In this document: positions 45,062-58,281 of the stretch, one piece after another | How the letters are laid out: the number at the start of each line of letters is the position of its first letter | Numbering within the stretch: position 1 is the stretch's first letter | Assembly: GCA_025024175.1 (NCBI GenBank) | Contig: QCXZ01000001.1 | Location: forward strand, 33,164,942-33,228,941 | Source of the DNA: Rhyzopertha dominica | Lineage: Eukaryota > Arthropoda > Insecta > Coleoptera > Bostrichidae | Reading direction: 5' to 3' | Length of the DNA stretch: 64,000 nt | Notes under the pieces: generated by a model | Database searches by the model: none | Told to the model about the DNA's origin: nothing | The model's input: the letters and a program-made list of their open reading frames with translations, nothing else | Translations under genes and position numbers: made by a program

Positions 45062-46479
45062 AAAACAGTTGGCTTTATTATATTAAAAAATGTCGAAGAA
45101 CAGCAAAACGATTTAATGTAAACGTATGTGTACTAAAAGATTTCAATTTAAAAATAAAAATTGACGTTTCCATGTCTCCGCGCTCGCTTTATTTCGTTGG
45201 AGTTAAAAATTAAATATTAAGATGGGAACAAAACTTTAACTTAGCTTCCGCTGTGAAGGGAACCTTTGTGCTAAAATTTTACGCTTGCTTAGAAACCAAA
45301 TTAAATTGTTCGTAAGAACGCAGTAAATCGCCTTGGAAATGGATACTTATGAAAGGCCCTTTTCATTTATATTTAACAGACACCGCTACTAGTGAGAAAC
45401 GCTTTACTCGTGCGGCACAAATTCAAAGCACACGGAAGCACAGAATGCGTGTTCGTTCACTTCTGTCTTCTCGAAAGAAAATGTTATGCAGCTATCAGCT
45501 GCACCTGTGCCTTCTACAGTTCGCTATAGGATCTGTTTTATGCGATACTCTTCACTGGTTTACAAGAAAATCAAGTTAAATCGTTTGCCATATCTCCGCC
45601 GAAACCGATCGGGAAGCTTGTCGTTAGCAGCACCTGTTACACGAACTGTGTCAGTGTCACCGCATCCTCCATATGTTTACAGCTCGGATATTCATGGTAG
45701 CAACTTGCAAGTTGACAAAAAGTGTGGTATTTTACGAAACGGTATTCCACCTTAGCGAAATGATTTCAGTCCATTATGTTTGAATTTATAGGAGAAATAT
45801 TACAATAAATTTTACTGAATGCATACTGAGTAAATTACCAAATCGCTCTTCATGTAATTCTATACCTTTCGCTAATTAAAATTCGATTTTATACATCCGC
45901 CGTTTTATTTCACGTTTGGTCTATTCTAGTCGCTGATAAAAGTTATAAATTTCCATTATATGCACCATTATACGGTAATTGGTAACTGGAGAATAGACGT
46001 GAAACTCGAGTTCTTGCTCAACCAGATCAGAGGGATCACTTTACATCAGCGTCTTCTAATAACTAATAAAACTTTATAGATCAATGAAACAGGTCGCATT
46101 CACCTCAGGTCGTGAAGGGAAATAAATCAAAGAAGTTTTCGTGTCATCGCACGGTGAAGTGTAGATGAGTAAGTGGAGCAGTCTGTTTTTAGAATTTCTA
46201 NATCTCGTTTGCTAATTAACGAAGCATTTGGCAATAAAGGTTTAGTAAGAACACCTTTACAGGTGTTGAGATATCAAAAGTTATTGAATGTAGTTGTTGT
46301 AGTTTTCCTGAGCTAATAAAAATTTGTATTATTTGTATAGATAGGCATTTTCTATAATACTAATCAATCTAATGCTATTTTAATATAATATACGTTATCT
46401 GCTCACTCAGGCCTAGGCTTATCTTAATTTAAATCATGATTTTATTAAACCATTTTTAATTACACAAACAAGAAACAAA
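45062..46479. other. Noncoding stretch
   Basis: AT-rich; frames of 76 and 89 codons at 45349-45579 and 45486-45755 lie in a slightly GC-richer block and have no known domain. Nothing else seen; one N at 46201. Confidence 0.35.
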
Positions 46480-46735
46480 CTTAAAATGCATGTTTATGCT
46501 ATGCTGTCTGCACCGCAACCAACTGCAGCTAGATCTATTTTCCTATCATTATAGCTCATCAGTGCAGTTTAGGTCTAGCGCAGACAGCATGGCACAGAAG
46601 TGGTTTTGCCAAAGGCTTGGTATGATGTAGGTAGAAACTTAGATGGCAATGCCATCTGTCAGCATTACACTGACACGGCGACAGAGCTAGCTAGCTGCCA
46701 TTATGGGAACTACTTCTTAAAGGAAGTGACAAGTT
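46480..46735 (+). repeat. Short interspersed repeat with palindromic end, best copy
   Basis: Contains GCACCGCAACCAACTGCAG, CAGTGCAGTTTAGGTC, GCAGACAGCATGG, the palindrome AGATGGCAATGCCATCT (46641-46657) and the end hairpin ACTTCTTAAAGGAAGT (46712-46727). Parts in the same order occur at 34325-34432 and 34510-34720. Confidence 0.5.
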
Positions 46736-46980
46736 GGCGTGCACCAAACTTAATTAAATTGGAATAAAATTGTTAGAACCACTTTTTCCGCAATACGTAC
46801 TCTCATATTCGCAATATTTGCAGCGTTGCCAGTAACATACATATAGGGTTCATATTGCATTCGTATTGTGATTCACATCCGATCAAAACAAGTCACTCAA
46901 ATATTTTGGGGTATGTGGTTGACTTAAAGTATCAATACTTTTGTATGAAAAGACTTTTTTCATTTATAGGTAACTGTAGC

Positions 46981-47187
46981 TCACAAAACTGGATCTTTAT
47001 GGACATTTGACCATCCTCTAATGAACACATTTACACAAGGCTTTGAAAACAAAAATGTTTCTTTGTCTTCAGTTGAAATCTCTTCTATAAGTACTGTTGC
47101 TATAACTGGATAGGTTTCTTTGACTTGCACATTTTCTATGCTTTCGCAATCTGCTTGTCTATATGTTATTTGGCATGTGTTGATGTC
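46981..47187 (-). other. Exon-like open segment, unrecognised
   Basis: On the minus strand, right after an acceptor-like TTTTTAGTTAG, 68 codons are open and end in TGA at 46983-46981. The translation (starting DINTCQITYRQADCESIENV) has a protein-like composition with mixed charged and hydrophobic residues, unlike most chance frames here. There is no ATG and an in-frame stop precedes the acceptor, as expected for a terminal exon. I recognise no family. It may equally be a transposon fragment or chance. Confidence 0.25.
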
Positions 47188-47502
47188 CTAACTAAAAACT
47201 ATCCATCGTAGGATTCCGGGTTTCCTCTTCTTGGTAACTGACCTGCATTAAGGCTCTGAAGTAGTTGATACTCCCGGTGAAAAATTTGAATAGATTTAGG
47301 TAGAGGCGAGCGTAGAAGCTGACGTAGATGACTCGACTGGCAAAGCGTCAGATTAGGTTGAATTTCTTTTTTTTTTAAATAAAAATATATATAATATATA
47401 ATAGTTAGAAAAAAGGACTCAAACTGTTTGAATTTACGTACTTTTTATTATTTTTTACTATAACATTACCGGATATGGGTCAGTTTTATACCCATTTTCC
47501 TC

Positions 47503-48003
47503 GTGGTACAATTAACAGCAAACAATACTTTTCAACCGTGCATCACGAAATGCGTGTCCCGTTTCCCGTTTTTTCAACCATTGTTAACAGTTCGAGAAAG
47601 TCGGCAAGGAACTTCCTCGCGTGTGTCAAAGGCATTAGCGATTAGAAATAAACGTTTTGCACTACACCACAAGGCGATTACCACTATAGAAAATAAGGTG
47701 AAATCACTGCACCAATTACTGCGAACATTGCTTTTTTGCTTTTCGTCCAAGATTCGCTTGCGTGACTGGACTACTAAAAAAAGGTCGGAAGACGGAACGA
47801 ATAGCTTTGTAATGGTATCATCTTATAAAAAGCAACAAATTGTTTGTGTTGGTACACTACTTCAACGTGTAGAGAGTAGAGCAGGACAGACTAGAGAGAG
47901 AAAACTAAATACATCCGAAAAGATTAAACATACTGTCTCATCATACTTAGAGAATGTTCATAATTATTGCCAAACCACAAGTTTATTGTTGGGGAACAAA
48001 TAA
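47503..48003 (+). other. 166-codon open frame, doubtful gene
   Basis: One of the longest unexplained frames. It opens at GTG; the first in-frame ATG is about codon 104. It is basic and serine-rich with no domain, signal or membrane segment. In the same region I see no splice-supported neighbour. It could be an exon or a chance frame in a slightly GC-richer patch. I do not call it a gene. Confidence 0.2.
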
Positions 48004-48152
48004 GAATGAAATGATTGCAAGTATATGAAGTCTATTATTAATCCTCAGACTTAACCCATAATGACTATCCATCAAATGACTTTTTAAAATATGTGAAAGC
48101 ATGTCTCAAAATAACCCATAGAACCAACCGATAGATTAAATAAAGTTCATGA

Positions 48153-48362
48153 TTAATAACAAAAACAGGGTTCTTTGATATTTATAACATATTCCAGCGA
48201 TTTTGAGGAGACCATGTTTAGCGCAGATGTAGAAGACACTCTCGACTTCTTTTTCATTCTGTAGACCGGTGTAGAGTCCTGTTGCAAGATCCATTGTTCA
48301 TGACTGAAGTGTTGCTGGGCCCATGGAAGTGCCAGTCGAGGATATCGCATGGGTATCTTCAT
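48153..48362 (-). pseudogene. Mariner-like transposase core fragment
   Basis: The minus-strand frame has LPWAQQHFSHEQWILQQDST followed by PVYR, matching the 'LPWA..HF....W.FQQD.AP.H' block around the second catalytic aspartate of mariner-type transposases. The aspartate (QQDST) is kept. The later 'PPSSPDLNP' block is not seen and no inverted ends were found, so this is a short relic. Confidence 0.5.
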
Positions 48363-51300
48363 TGACTCCTCGATCTACAAAAAGATAAGGTGTATTGCAA
48401 CTGGCGCATGTTCCTCCCAAAAAACATAATCTAATGCAGATTTTCAAAACCAACTGAATAGAAACTAGTTCTTGGTAATTTAAACTAACCGAACAGCGTT
48501 ATAACTTAATTTAGTCCCCGACTTACCCTTAGTGAAACGTGCTCGAGCAAACTTGCGCACGAGACACGTTAAGCTGTCTGACGCAAGAATTAGCGACGAT
48601 GACTCTAGCAACAACAAGTATATTTAACAATTAATGTATAAAATATTGAACAGATTAAACAGTCAACAAGATCATGAACCCAAATATCCCTAACATCTTT
48701 TGCATGATATAATTCTTAATGGTGAAATAACCTGGGACCGGTAACTAATAATTTGGATCCTACACTCGAGCATACTTGCAGAGATTACTTCTGTACTTCA
48801 ACGGAATTACAATTACTCTAGCTAACACTTTACTTACTGAAACGTCGATTACTATCTCGACTATGTGATAAATAGACTATTTCCAAAAGTACAAATATGC
48901 TTGGTTGATCGAATATGAACTGCATTAAAACGATTACTCGAATCTACACTTTCAACACAATTTCACATTGTTATATTAAAGCACTTCTAACTTACTTAAT
49001 CAATTACTCTACATGGACCAAAACAACATGAACTTCCGACTTGCATGAAAGCTGAAAAGAGACTAAAACTAAAAAGTGGCTGTGTTCTCGCTTTTATAAT
49101 GTATTATCAAATATAAAAGTTCAGAGCTTAGCAAATCTAAGAAAAGTCCCATCTAGCTATCTCCTCATATATCCTCTAAATGTGGAATTGAGAAAACGCG
49201 ACAAAACGAAGCCCTTGACTTCCAAATAAACCTTGTCATTAATTTTGTTATCAGCGGCAACGTTTTGGTAGGAAAAAATCTCACACCAAAATAACCTGCC
49301 CAGCTATCGCGCCTGCTTCTATCTAAATCATATGAGGAAATTGAGCGATTAAATTAATCAGTTATAACTAATTAGTGAGAATTTGATGCAAAAGTAAGGG
49401 ATTCCTCCTAACTCGTAATAAAGGGTCATAAACTACAACGGCTGCAGCCTTCCTAGAAACGACACAACGGAAGAGTCTGCTATCTCGCGTTCCGAGCATC
49501 TATCGATATAGCTATAGTCTACCTATATGAGAGGCTCACTAACAAATTTATGAAAGTTTTTTTAGTAACGAAATGTACAATTTTATCAAAATCTAGCCCG
49601 CATATGCCATACTGCTACACTTTCATGGTTCTTGGGAATGTCGGTCTTGCGCTTCAGCCCTATTCCTGATGAGAGGTCATTTTTATGTCCTAAGCTTGTT
49701 TAGATGAGAAATGTGTGACACCTTCATTTTAGTAGTATCGAGCAAATTAATAATTTCTTATATCCTCGAGGATATAGTTAGGATATTGTATACTTTTGTA
49801 GACTTTTAAAGTCACGATGTTCGCGTAACTGTTTAAGATTATTTAACAACGTAAAAAAACGTTTTATGCTAACAAGTGGGACATTAAGCAACCTATATTT
49901 CTGTATGTGACGTGTTATCGAACTAATCAATCACGTAAGAGGATTGAATCATTTGGCTTACATCCTCAAAAGCGTTCCAGAAGCAAGATAGACCTCGATT
50001 TCCATACTCAGCTGAAAATCGAATTTTACCTACACATTGGATACAAAATTGTCTCGGTTATAAACCGAATGTGTTGCGTCACGATACGATTTATAAATCG
50101 TGCGATACATTATTTATAACCGACGCTAACCCAGCGTTACACGTACGCGTTTTTTGTTCTTTTATGCAGAATCTAGACGGTCATCTGATAAAATGTAAAT
50201 GCGGATTCTCGTGTCATGCTTCGCAGACGGGTATCGTTCGTTGTCCGCGGGAGGTTATGGATTAAGCAAATACGTAAGCATAATGAGAAACAATTACGGC
50301 TAAATGGAAATTGTCATTATTGCCGCAGAAGTCGAAATGAAGTTCATTATTTTAATTTTCAAGAATTTGTCTGCGCCGGTTTTATACGGAGCGACCATTG
50401 TTTGAAATAATATCTCTTTGGGGGATTAAATAGCACATTGCTACAAATTTGGACAGTATGCCTCTAGACAATACGAAGAGTGGTTAGTAATTTTTTTAAA
50501 TTTTAACTTGTATACGGCAAGATTCGTCAAAAGACTGCTTTCGTTGCTTCTATTGTGTCGGTTTCACGCAGATTAGCTAAGATATGCCTATAAAAAAGTA
50601 AGTAATGAAGAAATTACTACATCATACCTATTTTTCTTTGATTATTCGTTTGTCATTGCTCGAATGCTATATGAAATAATCTTGATAGACGACATTGTTA
50701 GGCGTTTAATTAATTTAAACTTCTTTCCAATAAGGGCAACTATGTAGATACGTTAGTTTCGATGCTAGTTACTAGCCTTAAGGCACGAAGTAGCTTGAAG
50801 TTCGTGTTTATTGAATGGTCATATGCAAAAGCAATTTTTTAGCGTCGTAGAAGACGTTAAGACACTGAGTAGCTTACGTTGCATTTGAATGCTAGTGGGG
50901 ATAAGGGAGAAACTACTTTAGGAGTAGAGATTCGATTGTTGCTTACTATCCTTATAGGTCATGATATGGCGCCCGGAATACTTGTTTTGGCTCAATATTA
51001 CACTATTACCACTTTTTCCAGGTGGTTCCTTCAGAGGAGTCGATTGCTCCAAGTTTTCACGCTGTGTATATATGTTGTATAGGTATCTACTGCCAACAAA
51101 GCTTACACCAGGTGGCATTTTTAGGTGGGCAAAATGCTCTAGGCCATAGTTTTGTATTTCTAATACGAACGTAGCGCCTTCCTACTACTTTAGCAGGTAG
51201 TTCGTAAATATAATTGGATGCACATTTAAAGGTTGGTGCGCTTCACATATTCGTCGTTTATTCATGCACTGATGAAAATAATTTAAGACGCTCACTGTTA

Positions 51301-54300
51301 CCTATGACGGGCACCAGTGATTCTGCGAAACATTTACAAACGGCGGAATAATGCCAGCGTGTTAGGTTAGTAAATATGTCTTATTTATTAAATGATAAGT
51401 ATTGTTCAATAAATAAATTTTCTTTATTACAGAAAATGCTGAATTTCACTTCAACGACTTAATAACATTTCAGAATACTTCTTTGTAGTGCCTCTGACAT
51501 ATATGCTAGTTTATGGGAGTTGTTTGTTTCTTCGACTTTTCCTATCGTACTTTGTGGGNGTTGAAAAAGGGTTGCAAGAGTTAGTATCGTTTCTACACAG
51601 TATTAATGTAAACAAATATACAGGGTAAAAACAGTGTGACTTAAAATAAAGTAGTTATTAATTAATTGTAAACGATTGGGGTCACTGTATAACGTGCTTA
51701 AGAACCACTGGCAATAATTTGGTGCTGGGGATAATCAGATGGCAATTACTTTTGAACTGCTGTCATACTGCAGGGCTGTAGGTGTAGGTCTTTGTATAAA
51801 ATTGGATGACGGTGCCTACAGGCAGTTGCACTTCCAGCGATAAATAATCAATCTTCGGTTTTTTTCCATCATGTTCCACAATTTCTCTCTCCCTAACCAT
51901 GTTTTCTTGGGTGAGTGGTGGTTGTCCACTACCAGTTTACGCTCAATACTTCCGCTTTTGCGAAACAACATATCGATCACGAGTTCCGTCCATCAGAGTA
52001 TTGCTCTTGGTATTCTTCTATATTCTTTCGCTAGGCTGTACATACCGACCGCAACACGTCGTACTTAGTGAAGCCGCACACCATTTTTTTTCAAAATGAC
52101 GGAGCAATGGGAAATTAGGTCTTTGTAGTTGCAGACAGGATCAATCAGTGATATTTTAGTTTGTCGCACAATCACTGCGACTTACGTTCACGAAGACAAA
52201 AACCACCACCGGCTTACTTAACCCTTTTTATTAATGCCCGTTAGATTTCAATTTACATATGTATAATAGTAATGGTGCTAATCACGTTAGAAGAGGCAAG
52301 TCCATTACTTGAGTAAATGGACCTTGATATTAGATTCAGAAGTGCGTGCGAACTATGTGCTTATACTTCATGCAGAACGAGGTTTGTTCTTCCGTTTATA
52401 ATAAATAATCTGAAACAATTTAAAGTAGGGAACGATGATTGTGTGTCTAGGTAAGGGGTTTGCTACTGGGTGTGAAAATTATCCTAATAAACTTCAAAAT
52501 TTCAAATAAACTCAATCATGATTTCAGCAACTTGGCTAGTTACCTTTAAAAACAGATTGAAACATGTAGATTCATGTGATTGTTTCCTACTGACCATTAT
52601 TTTTTTGTAGAAAATCTTAAATAAAAACTGTTACAAGATAACCAGTTAATACAAACTAACAGTTTCCTCCTTCAAGCTGATCTGAAAGCAATACAGAGTT
52701 ATTGTTCAGTAATAAGAAACAAATTTATGTAATTCATGTATCTTTTTGCCCAAGTGTAACGGTTGCAAAAAGTAAATGAATACACGCCTTTCTCAGTCGG
52801 CTCAGTTGCCATAGTAGATAATTGCTATACATTAACATAATATTAAGAACCGTTTCTTGTATTTCTTTATCATTAAGAGTCATTAGTTCTTGCTAAAATT
52901 AGGTGAAATCAGCGCTTTTGCTCATTACAACTGATTGGCCATATGCCATTCACTTTTACACCGTAAAGTGTAATAATCTTCTTGTCTATACGTAGGTAGG
53001 ATACCTGTCTCATTATAAATGGTCAAAGTTTGAAATAATTGAAAGTCTCCCGACATTAAACGAATCAACCCTTCCGCAGTGTTGGTTAAGCTGGTCAGTC
53101 GAAGTGCACGATCGTCTTTTTCCACTTTGTCACGTTTGGCGCAGTTGCATTAAATTGACTGATGCTCCAGTTAACTGATTCGCATTTGCGAGAACGGCCG
53201 GATAGAAAAATCTAATAACCAGTGAACCTGTAGCGTATCGTGTTTGCCTCCCATTACCGGAATTACNCATCGCACCTGAAGAGCGAAGCTTTTCCGGGCA
53301 TTACCTTTTTATGTCGTTGTCGCTCTCGTTTATTGAAGTATCTTAATTGTGCGCAGCCCGGACCGATCTCCGAGAGTTTGTTTTGTGCTAATACGAACGA
53401 GTCAAAACGGGAAGTGCAGCAACTCGTGTGGGGAGAAATTCTAACTTTGTTTTAATTGACAAAAAAGTGTGTATTATATCGTTTCGACAATTCCTGTACT
53501 TACATAATATAGATCGGTATCTTAATTTGATAATCTACACCCGGAAATTTATCTCCTTAGAATTATTAAGGGTATAATTTACTTTACGTACGTTAAATAA
53601 AATTACTTTTATCTCACAAATTGAGTATAAGTGTTTTGTTACAATATGTAAGATCTTTGTACACCATTTAAAATATTATTTGCTTTAAATTAAATAGATA
53701 ATATGGAAATAGTCCTTCGTTCCTTCACAATTTACTTCCATAATTTTTTATCCACAGCAATAACTATCGCCTTTTTCACTCATCGTCATTTATAATGGAA
53801 TGCTCAGTTTTATAATCCTCTCCACTGTACATGCTAGTCTTTATCTCCTTGGCTTGCTTTTTGTCCATTTCCTTTAAAACTCATATCCTCATTAAGTACT
53901 TTATCAAAGGGCGTGTCAACAAAAAATCCTGAAAATGTTTACGTCGCGTTTATTATTTACTTGTACCTCTAAAATGCAGTTGTTGATATTGTTGGCGTTT
54001 TGCTTGCTACTGTTAAAACACATGTTAATGTGCCAGTAGGAATTTTTGTTACACATGAAAAGGTTGAATAAAAACGCACGCTTGGAAATTTCACAAAGTA
54101 TATATAATTATAAAACGTATGGAGACGGAACCACGCTAAATCTTGTTTAGGGAAGTGAAAGAATTGCTCAGAAGATGCCAAAGGAAAGAAGATTTATTAT
54201 ACAATAGAAGAAGTCGGAAACATTTTACAATTACCTATATCGAAAAAAGGAAGAAAATATCACGTGAATGTCTCAAAAAGATATTAAGATATATTTGAAA

Positions 54301-54415
54301 CTTCATTTCACACATTTGGGTGATAGACGATGAGTTTTACATTATTTTAATTGGCACTGTACTTGTTGGAAAGAATAGTTCTATAAAAAAATCTTGTAGT
54401 AATTTATAAAATTCA
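48363..54415. other. Long noncoding stretch
   Basis: About 6 kb without a supported gene or element. About 53080-53460 is GC-richer with CpG and no convincing frame (one N at about 53267). Around 50040-50160 there are small inverted GGTTATAAA/TTTATAACC elements. A G/C-containing patch at about 51000-51150 holds two CCAGGTGG-type repeats. The rest shows nothing. Confidence 0.35.
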
Positions 54416-54619
54416 AATATAAATTCAAGGGTCGACCAAAGGCGCGAAATAAAGAGTACTCTTCAAATACAGGCCCGTAAAAGTCATAAAGGTTTTACCG
54501 TGTAATGTTCAGTTAACAATGAATAAAAACGCTATTGTAGATTGTTTATAAAGTCGACCAAAAGCTTTGCTGTATTTGAAGAGTAGACTTTACTTCACGT
54601 CCTTGGTCGAATTTATATT
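54416..54619. mobile_element. 204-bp miniature inverted-repeat element
   Basis: Arms of about 50 bp: AATATAAATTC...TCGACCAA, then CTCTTCAAATACAG (54416-54472), mirrored at 54570-54619. The left arm has five extra bases (AAGGG). Class unknown. Confidence 0.6.
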
Positions 54620-56093
54620 AAAATTATGAAAATGTGACGACCGTTACGTAATTCACACACAAAAGTCATAATAGGAAATTTTGAATTTGGTTGGTGATAT
54701 AGAGCAAATGACGATCAGTTACTTTTATTAGTTATTATCCTCCTCTTCACTCATAAAGAAGTCTATTCAGAATGCTTGCCATGCTTGCGTAAACATCACA
54801 GTGACGAAAGTTACATTAGTTAGTTGAATGTTTTTCAAATATTAGATTCAAATCAAGGTCTCCGACTATCTTTTTCCCGCTCTGGTTGTATCAGTGGATA
54901 GACAGCTTCTTGATTGCCCAAAATGCAGCACTTATTTCTAAAACAATTTTCCTGTAGCGTTTGTTAAAAAGTCTGTATGTGTAAGAACGGCTCTATTTAA
55001 AAGATGAAGAGCGGTTTCCTCAATTACATATTTAATTGTTGTTGACTGTATATATAGTCCCGACCAAATAATCTTCACAATGGGTAGGCTGCTACGATAA
55101 GGCTTGGATGTATCTCTAGCAGTTTTATTATTTTCTGGGAATAGTCGGCTTTTATAGACGACATAAATAATATGTCTAATGATTGTATTTCGTGTGTCGA
55201 AGGTGTGGGCAAACGTATAAAAATAAAGGTCTTTAGCGATATTTATTACTTACAAGTTCTACCGGATAATATCAGTTTTGAATTAATATTACGGGATCGT
55301 GTTCTGTGATTTTAACATTTTTTGATAAAGTGGCATACCAATGAACAAAATATATCTTCCTTCGTTCATCCAGATATGTGACTTGCGTACGTTGATTCAG
55401 GAGGCAGTTCATCCAGTAATAATTTGAGGCATGTTTTCTTGCCTAGAGATAAAGAAAAGCAAAACTGTTTATGTCGATTTTCTTTCTGCAGCTACTTGTG
55501 TTTTATTACGATAACTAGTTGGGATTAAACTTAAACTTTTCTGATTGGGGTTCATCTAAATAAANAAGAGGCGCTTTGTACCCTCCCCCTATTATAATTC
55601 CGGATCGTTTAAAAAAAAGTGTATCGGCCAGTCAGAACCTGCACATTGTTTGAACGCATTGAATGGATATCGTTTTCTTTACATAGACTAAACGCTAAAT
55701 AGCATACATACTTACTCATAATACCTAAATACCTTTGTTCATTTTTTAAACAACACTGAGATACAAAAGTTTCCATTACTTAACTTAAAACAGATTTTCT
55801 TTTTTCAGAACATTTTTTATAACATATCTTATATGGTCTCTAAAGGCCTAAGCAGCTCTGGCCATATTTTCGACGTTAATTACTTTCATTTCTTCGGCAT
55901 CGTTTCAAATCGTAATAGTGGTCCTAATATGAGATATCAAAAATTAGGTGACTATAATTTACCCTATAAAAGGGATATGTAGAAAAACCTAGTCACCATC
56001 TTCAAAACGCAGATTGCTTTAACAAAAATGTTAAATTGCTCCAATTATAATAATTCCAAAGAAGCGATAAACATATATGTAAGAAAACAGTCC
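54620..56093. other. Noncoding stretch
   Basis: AT-rich, one N at about 55565. Nothing recognised. Confidence 0.4.
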
Positions 56094-56768
56094 TCGTGAT
56101 ATTAGCAAAAATATATATATTTTAAAATCGGTTTTTTCCAAATAACTCGAAAATTATTAACTTAACAAATAAATTACAAGAGTGCTTTCTGATCAGAAAT
56201 TTAATTTTCTATGTAATACCAAAATTAAAAAAAAATCGTACGAGCAGGGTCCAAAACAGGTTTTTTGGAAATATTTCGAAAATGTCAAAATTTAGAATAA
56301 TTTTTCTGAGACACTTTTTGTGAGAAATTTTATTTTCTGTCTGATGGTATTTTCATTTTTTGAATATATTAAATATTTTCGGAGATATTTAGGAAAAACC
56401 GTTTTTTTTAAGTGACGCTTTTTTGCTAATATCTTCTAAAAAGTTTGCTGCACCGAAAGTTTATAAGAACGAATAATACTCGCAGTTATACTACTAATCA
56501 CTTACCTTACCGATATCCTACTTACCCCACAAACAATAGGTCGCGTTAGGTAGTTATACGTTGGTCAAATTTCAAGTTCATATGTTAAGTCTTTCGAAAG
56601 TTATCGTGTCCACAAACAATACCACAGACACACAGACATGAATATTTTTTGCTCAAATTTTGTTTTTTTTTGCGTTTTCGACCATTTTAAAGCGAATGAG
56701 CAAATAAAAATTTCTGAAAATTTTTTTCGCGATACAGTACTTCCCATCCGTTGTATGTGGAAGTAATA
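56094..56768 (-). mobile_element. Partial copy C of the P-like family
   Basis: Follows 15925-16510 (inside copy B) almost base for base in order, from GTGATATTAGCAAAAAT to CTTCCCATCCGTTG and ATGTGGAAGTAA. It also carries CTTTCGAAAGTTAT, shared with copy A at about 5775-5790. Both terminal repeats and the THAP start are absent. Confidence 0.65.
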
Positions 56769-57768
56769 TTTAACTTACTGATAACCTTTCATATCCCTTA
56801 ATATATTTTAGCACTTGCGCAAATAGATTACAATAATTTAATAACCTGCATTTCACTAAATGTATACGCTGTATAAGATATGTGTTTATGTAAAAATCGC
56901 ACATGTCGCATCCACATGTAGGGGAAAATAGAATACTGCAAATTAGGCATGTATACCATTTTTGGCATCTTTCCTGCATTATTTTGACTTTATGAATTAC
57001 ATAAATACATTCGAATTCAAAATAGCTATCGCAATTGTATTGTTGCAATGAATACTCCAAGTAATAAATAAATCTTTTTTAATAAACCAGCATTATTCCT
57101 CTACCTACCATGATTTTAAATTTTAAATACACCTAAAAATTTGACAGAATTTGTTACTGTATTTATTAAAGTAAAATACTTCTGCTGAATTAACGGTCGA
57201 GTCAGAGTTTATAACAGTTTAATACATCAACATATTTGTTGTTGTCTAACTATACGCAAATACGAATTTGGTACCATCTTATCTTAGATGTTAGATAGGT
57301 AAATGAGTACAGTTTAATAGAGGAACTAATGTAGTTGTAGACCATATTTTTTTATTGCAGAATATGAATACTGTTTATTCATCTTTTTTCCAAATCGCTT
57401 AGATAAACGTAAAAAAATTGTAAAGTTTAAATATTTGAATGTGTGACGTAGGTTGACCCTGCCGCTTGTGATTGGCAGCCACTGTGTGCTGTTGCCAAGG
57501 CACAATAATTTTCACCGTTCCGTTGCCTATGCGTGTTTTTCGCTGTCAACTGCCGAGTGCCGATGAACGGACGAAGAGCGTCATTCATAACCTCTCAGTA
57601 ACCCTCATGTGTTTTTTGCTTTTGTTTATCGATCACGATTATATGGTGTGATGCAGTAGGTGCAGTACTAACAGTCGCTTGTGTTAAAGAAAATAGAGGC
57701 AAAAATATAAAATATAAATCCTTCTCGCAAAACCAAGCTAAAGCAAACAGATCATCTGTCTATCTGTA
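56769..57768. other. Noncoding stretch
   Basis: AT-rich to about 57430, then a GC-richer block to about 57600. A 96-codon minus frame (56770-57060) has no domain. Confidence 0.35.
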
Positions 57769-58281
57769 CAGTGTTGCCACTGGAGCTGATACAAATTCCG
57801 CTAGATTGCCGCATCGAATCCGCTAAAATTTTTNAGGCAGGGTAATCTGTTGATATTCAAGGGGATTTATTATTTATTTTACATAAATAATTATTAGTTT
57901 CCTGCATATTATGCTATAACGTTAAAAATTTCGTTGTCGAGCTCATCGTGTTCCTTCCAGAAATATGTTTCTTTGCTTTTTACTTGGTTTAAGATAATAA
58001 TATCTGCCTCATCTGACAGTCTGAGCTGCAACGTGAAACATATAAGCACTAGTGAGACGTTGGTAAAATTTTGGATTGGCAAGGAATATGGTAATCATCG
58101 AGTCACCTAGCATAAATAAATCGATTGTAGATACTTCATATCTAAGTTTCCATAGTTATACGTTAAAATGAAACAGTTAATATTAATTAAAAACTTTCTT
58201 ATTCCGTAAAAATATCCGCTATCCGCTAAAACGTATATTTTTCCTTTGGCCAGAATTTTATCCGCTAAGTTGGCAACACTG
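57769..58281. mobile_element. hAT-like non-autonomous element
   Basis: A 513-bp segment bounded by CAGTGTTGCCA (57769-57779) and its exact reverse complement (58271-58281). AATCCGCTAAAATTTT near the left end mirrors ATCCGCTAAG and ATCCGCTAAAAC near the right. CAGTG is a typical hAT start. The inverted similarity runs on outward as CATCTGT, and I find no 8-bp duplication, so the ends are provisional. Confidence 0.45.
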
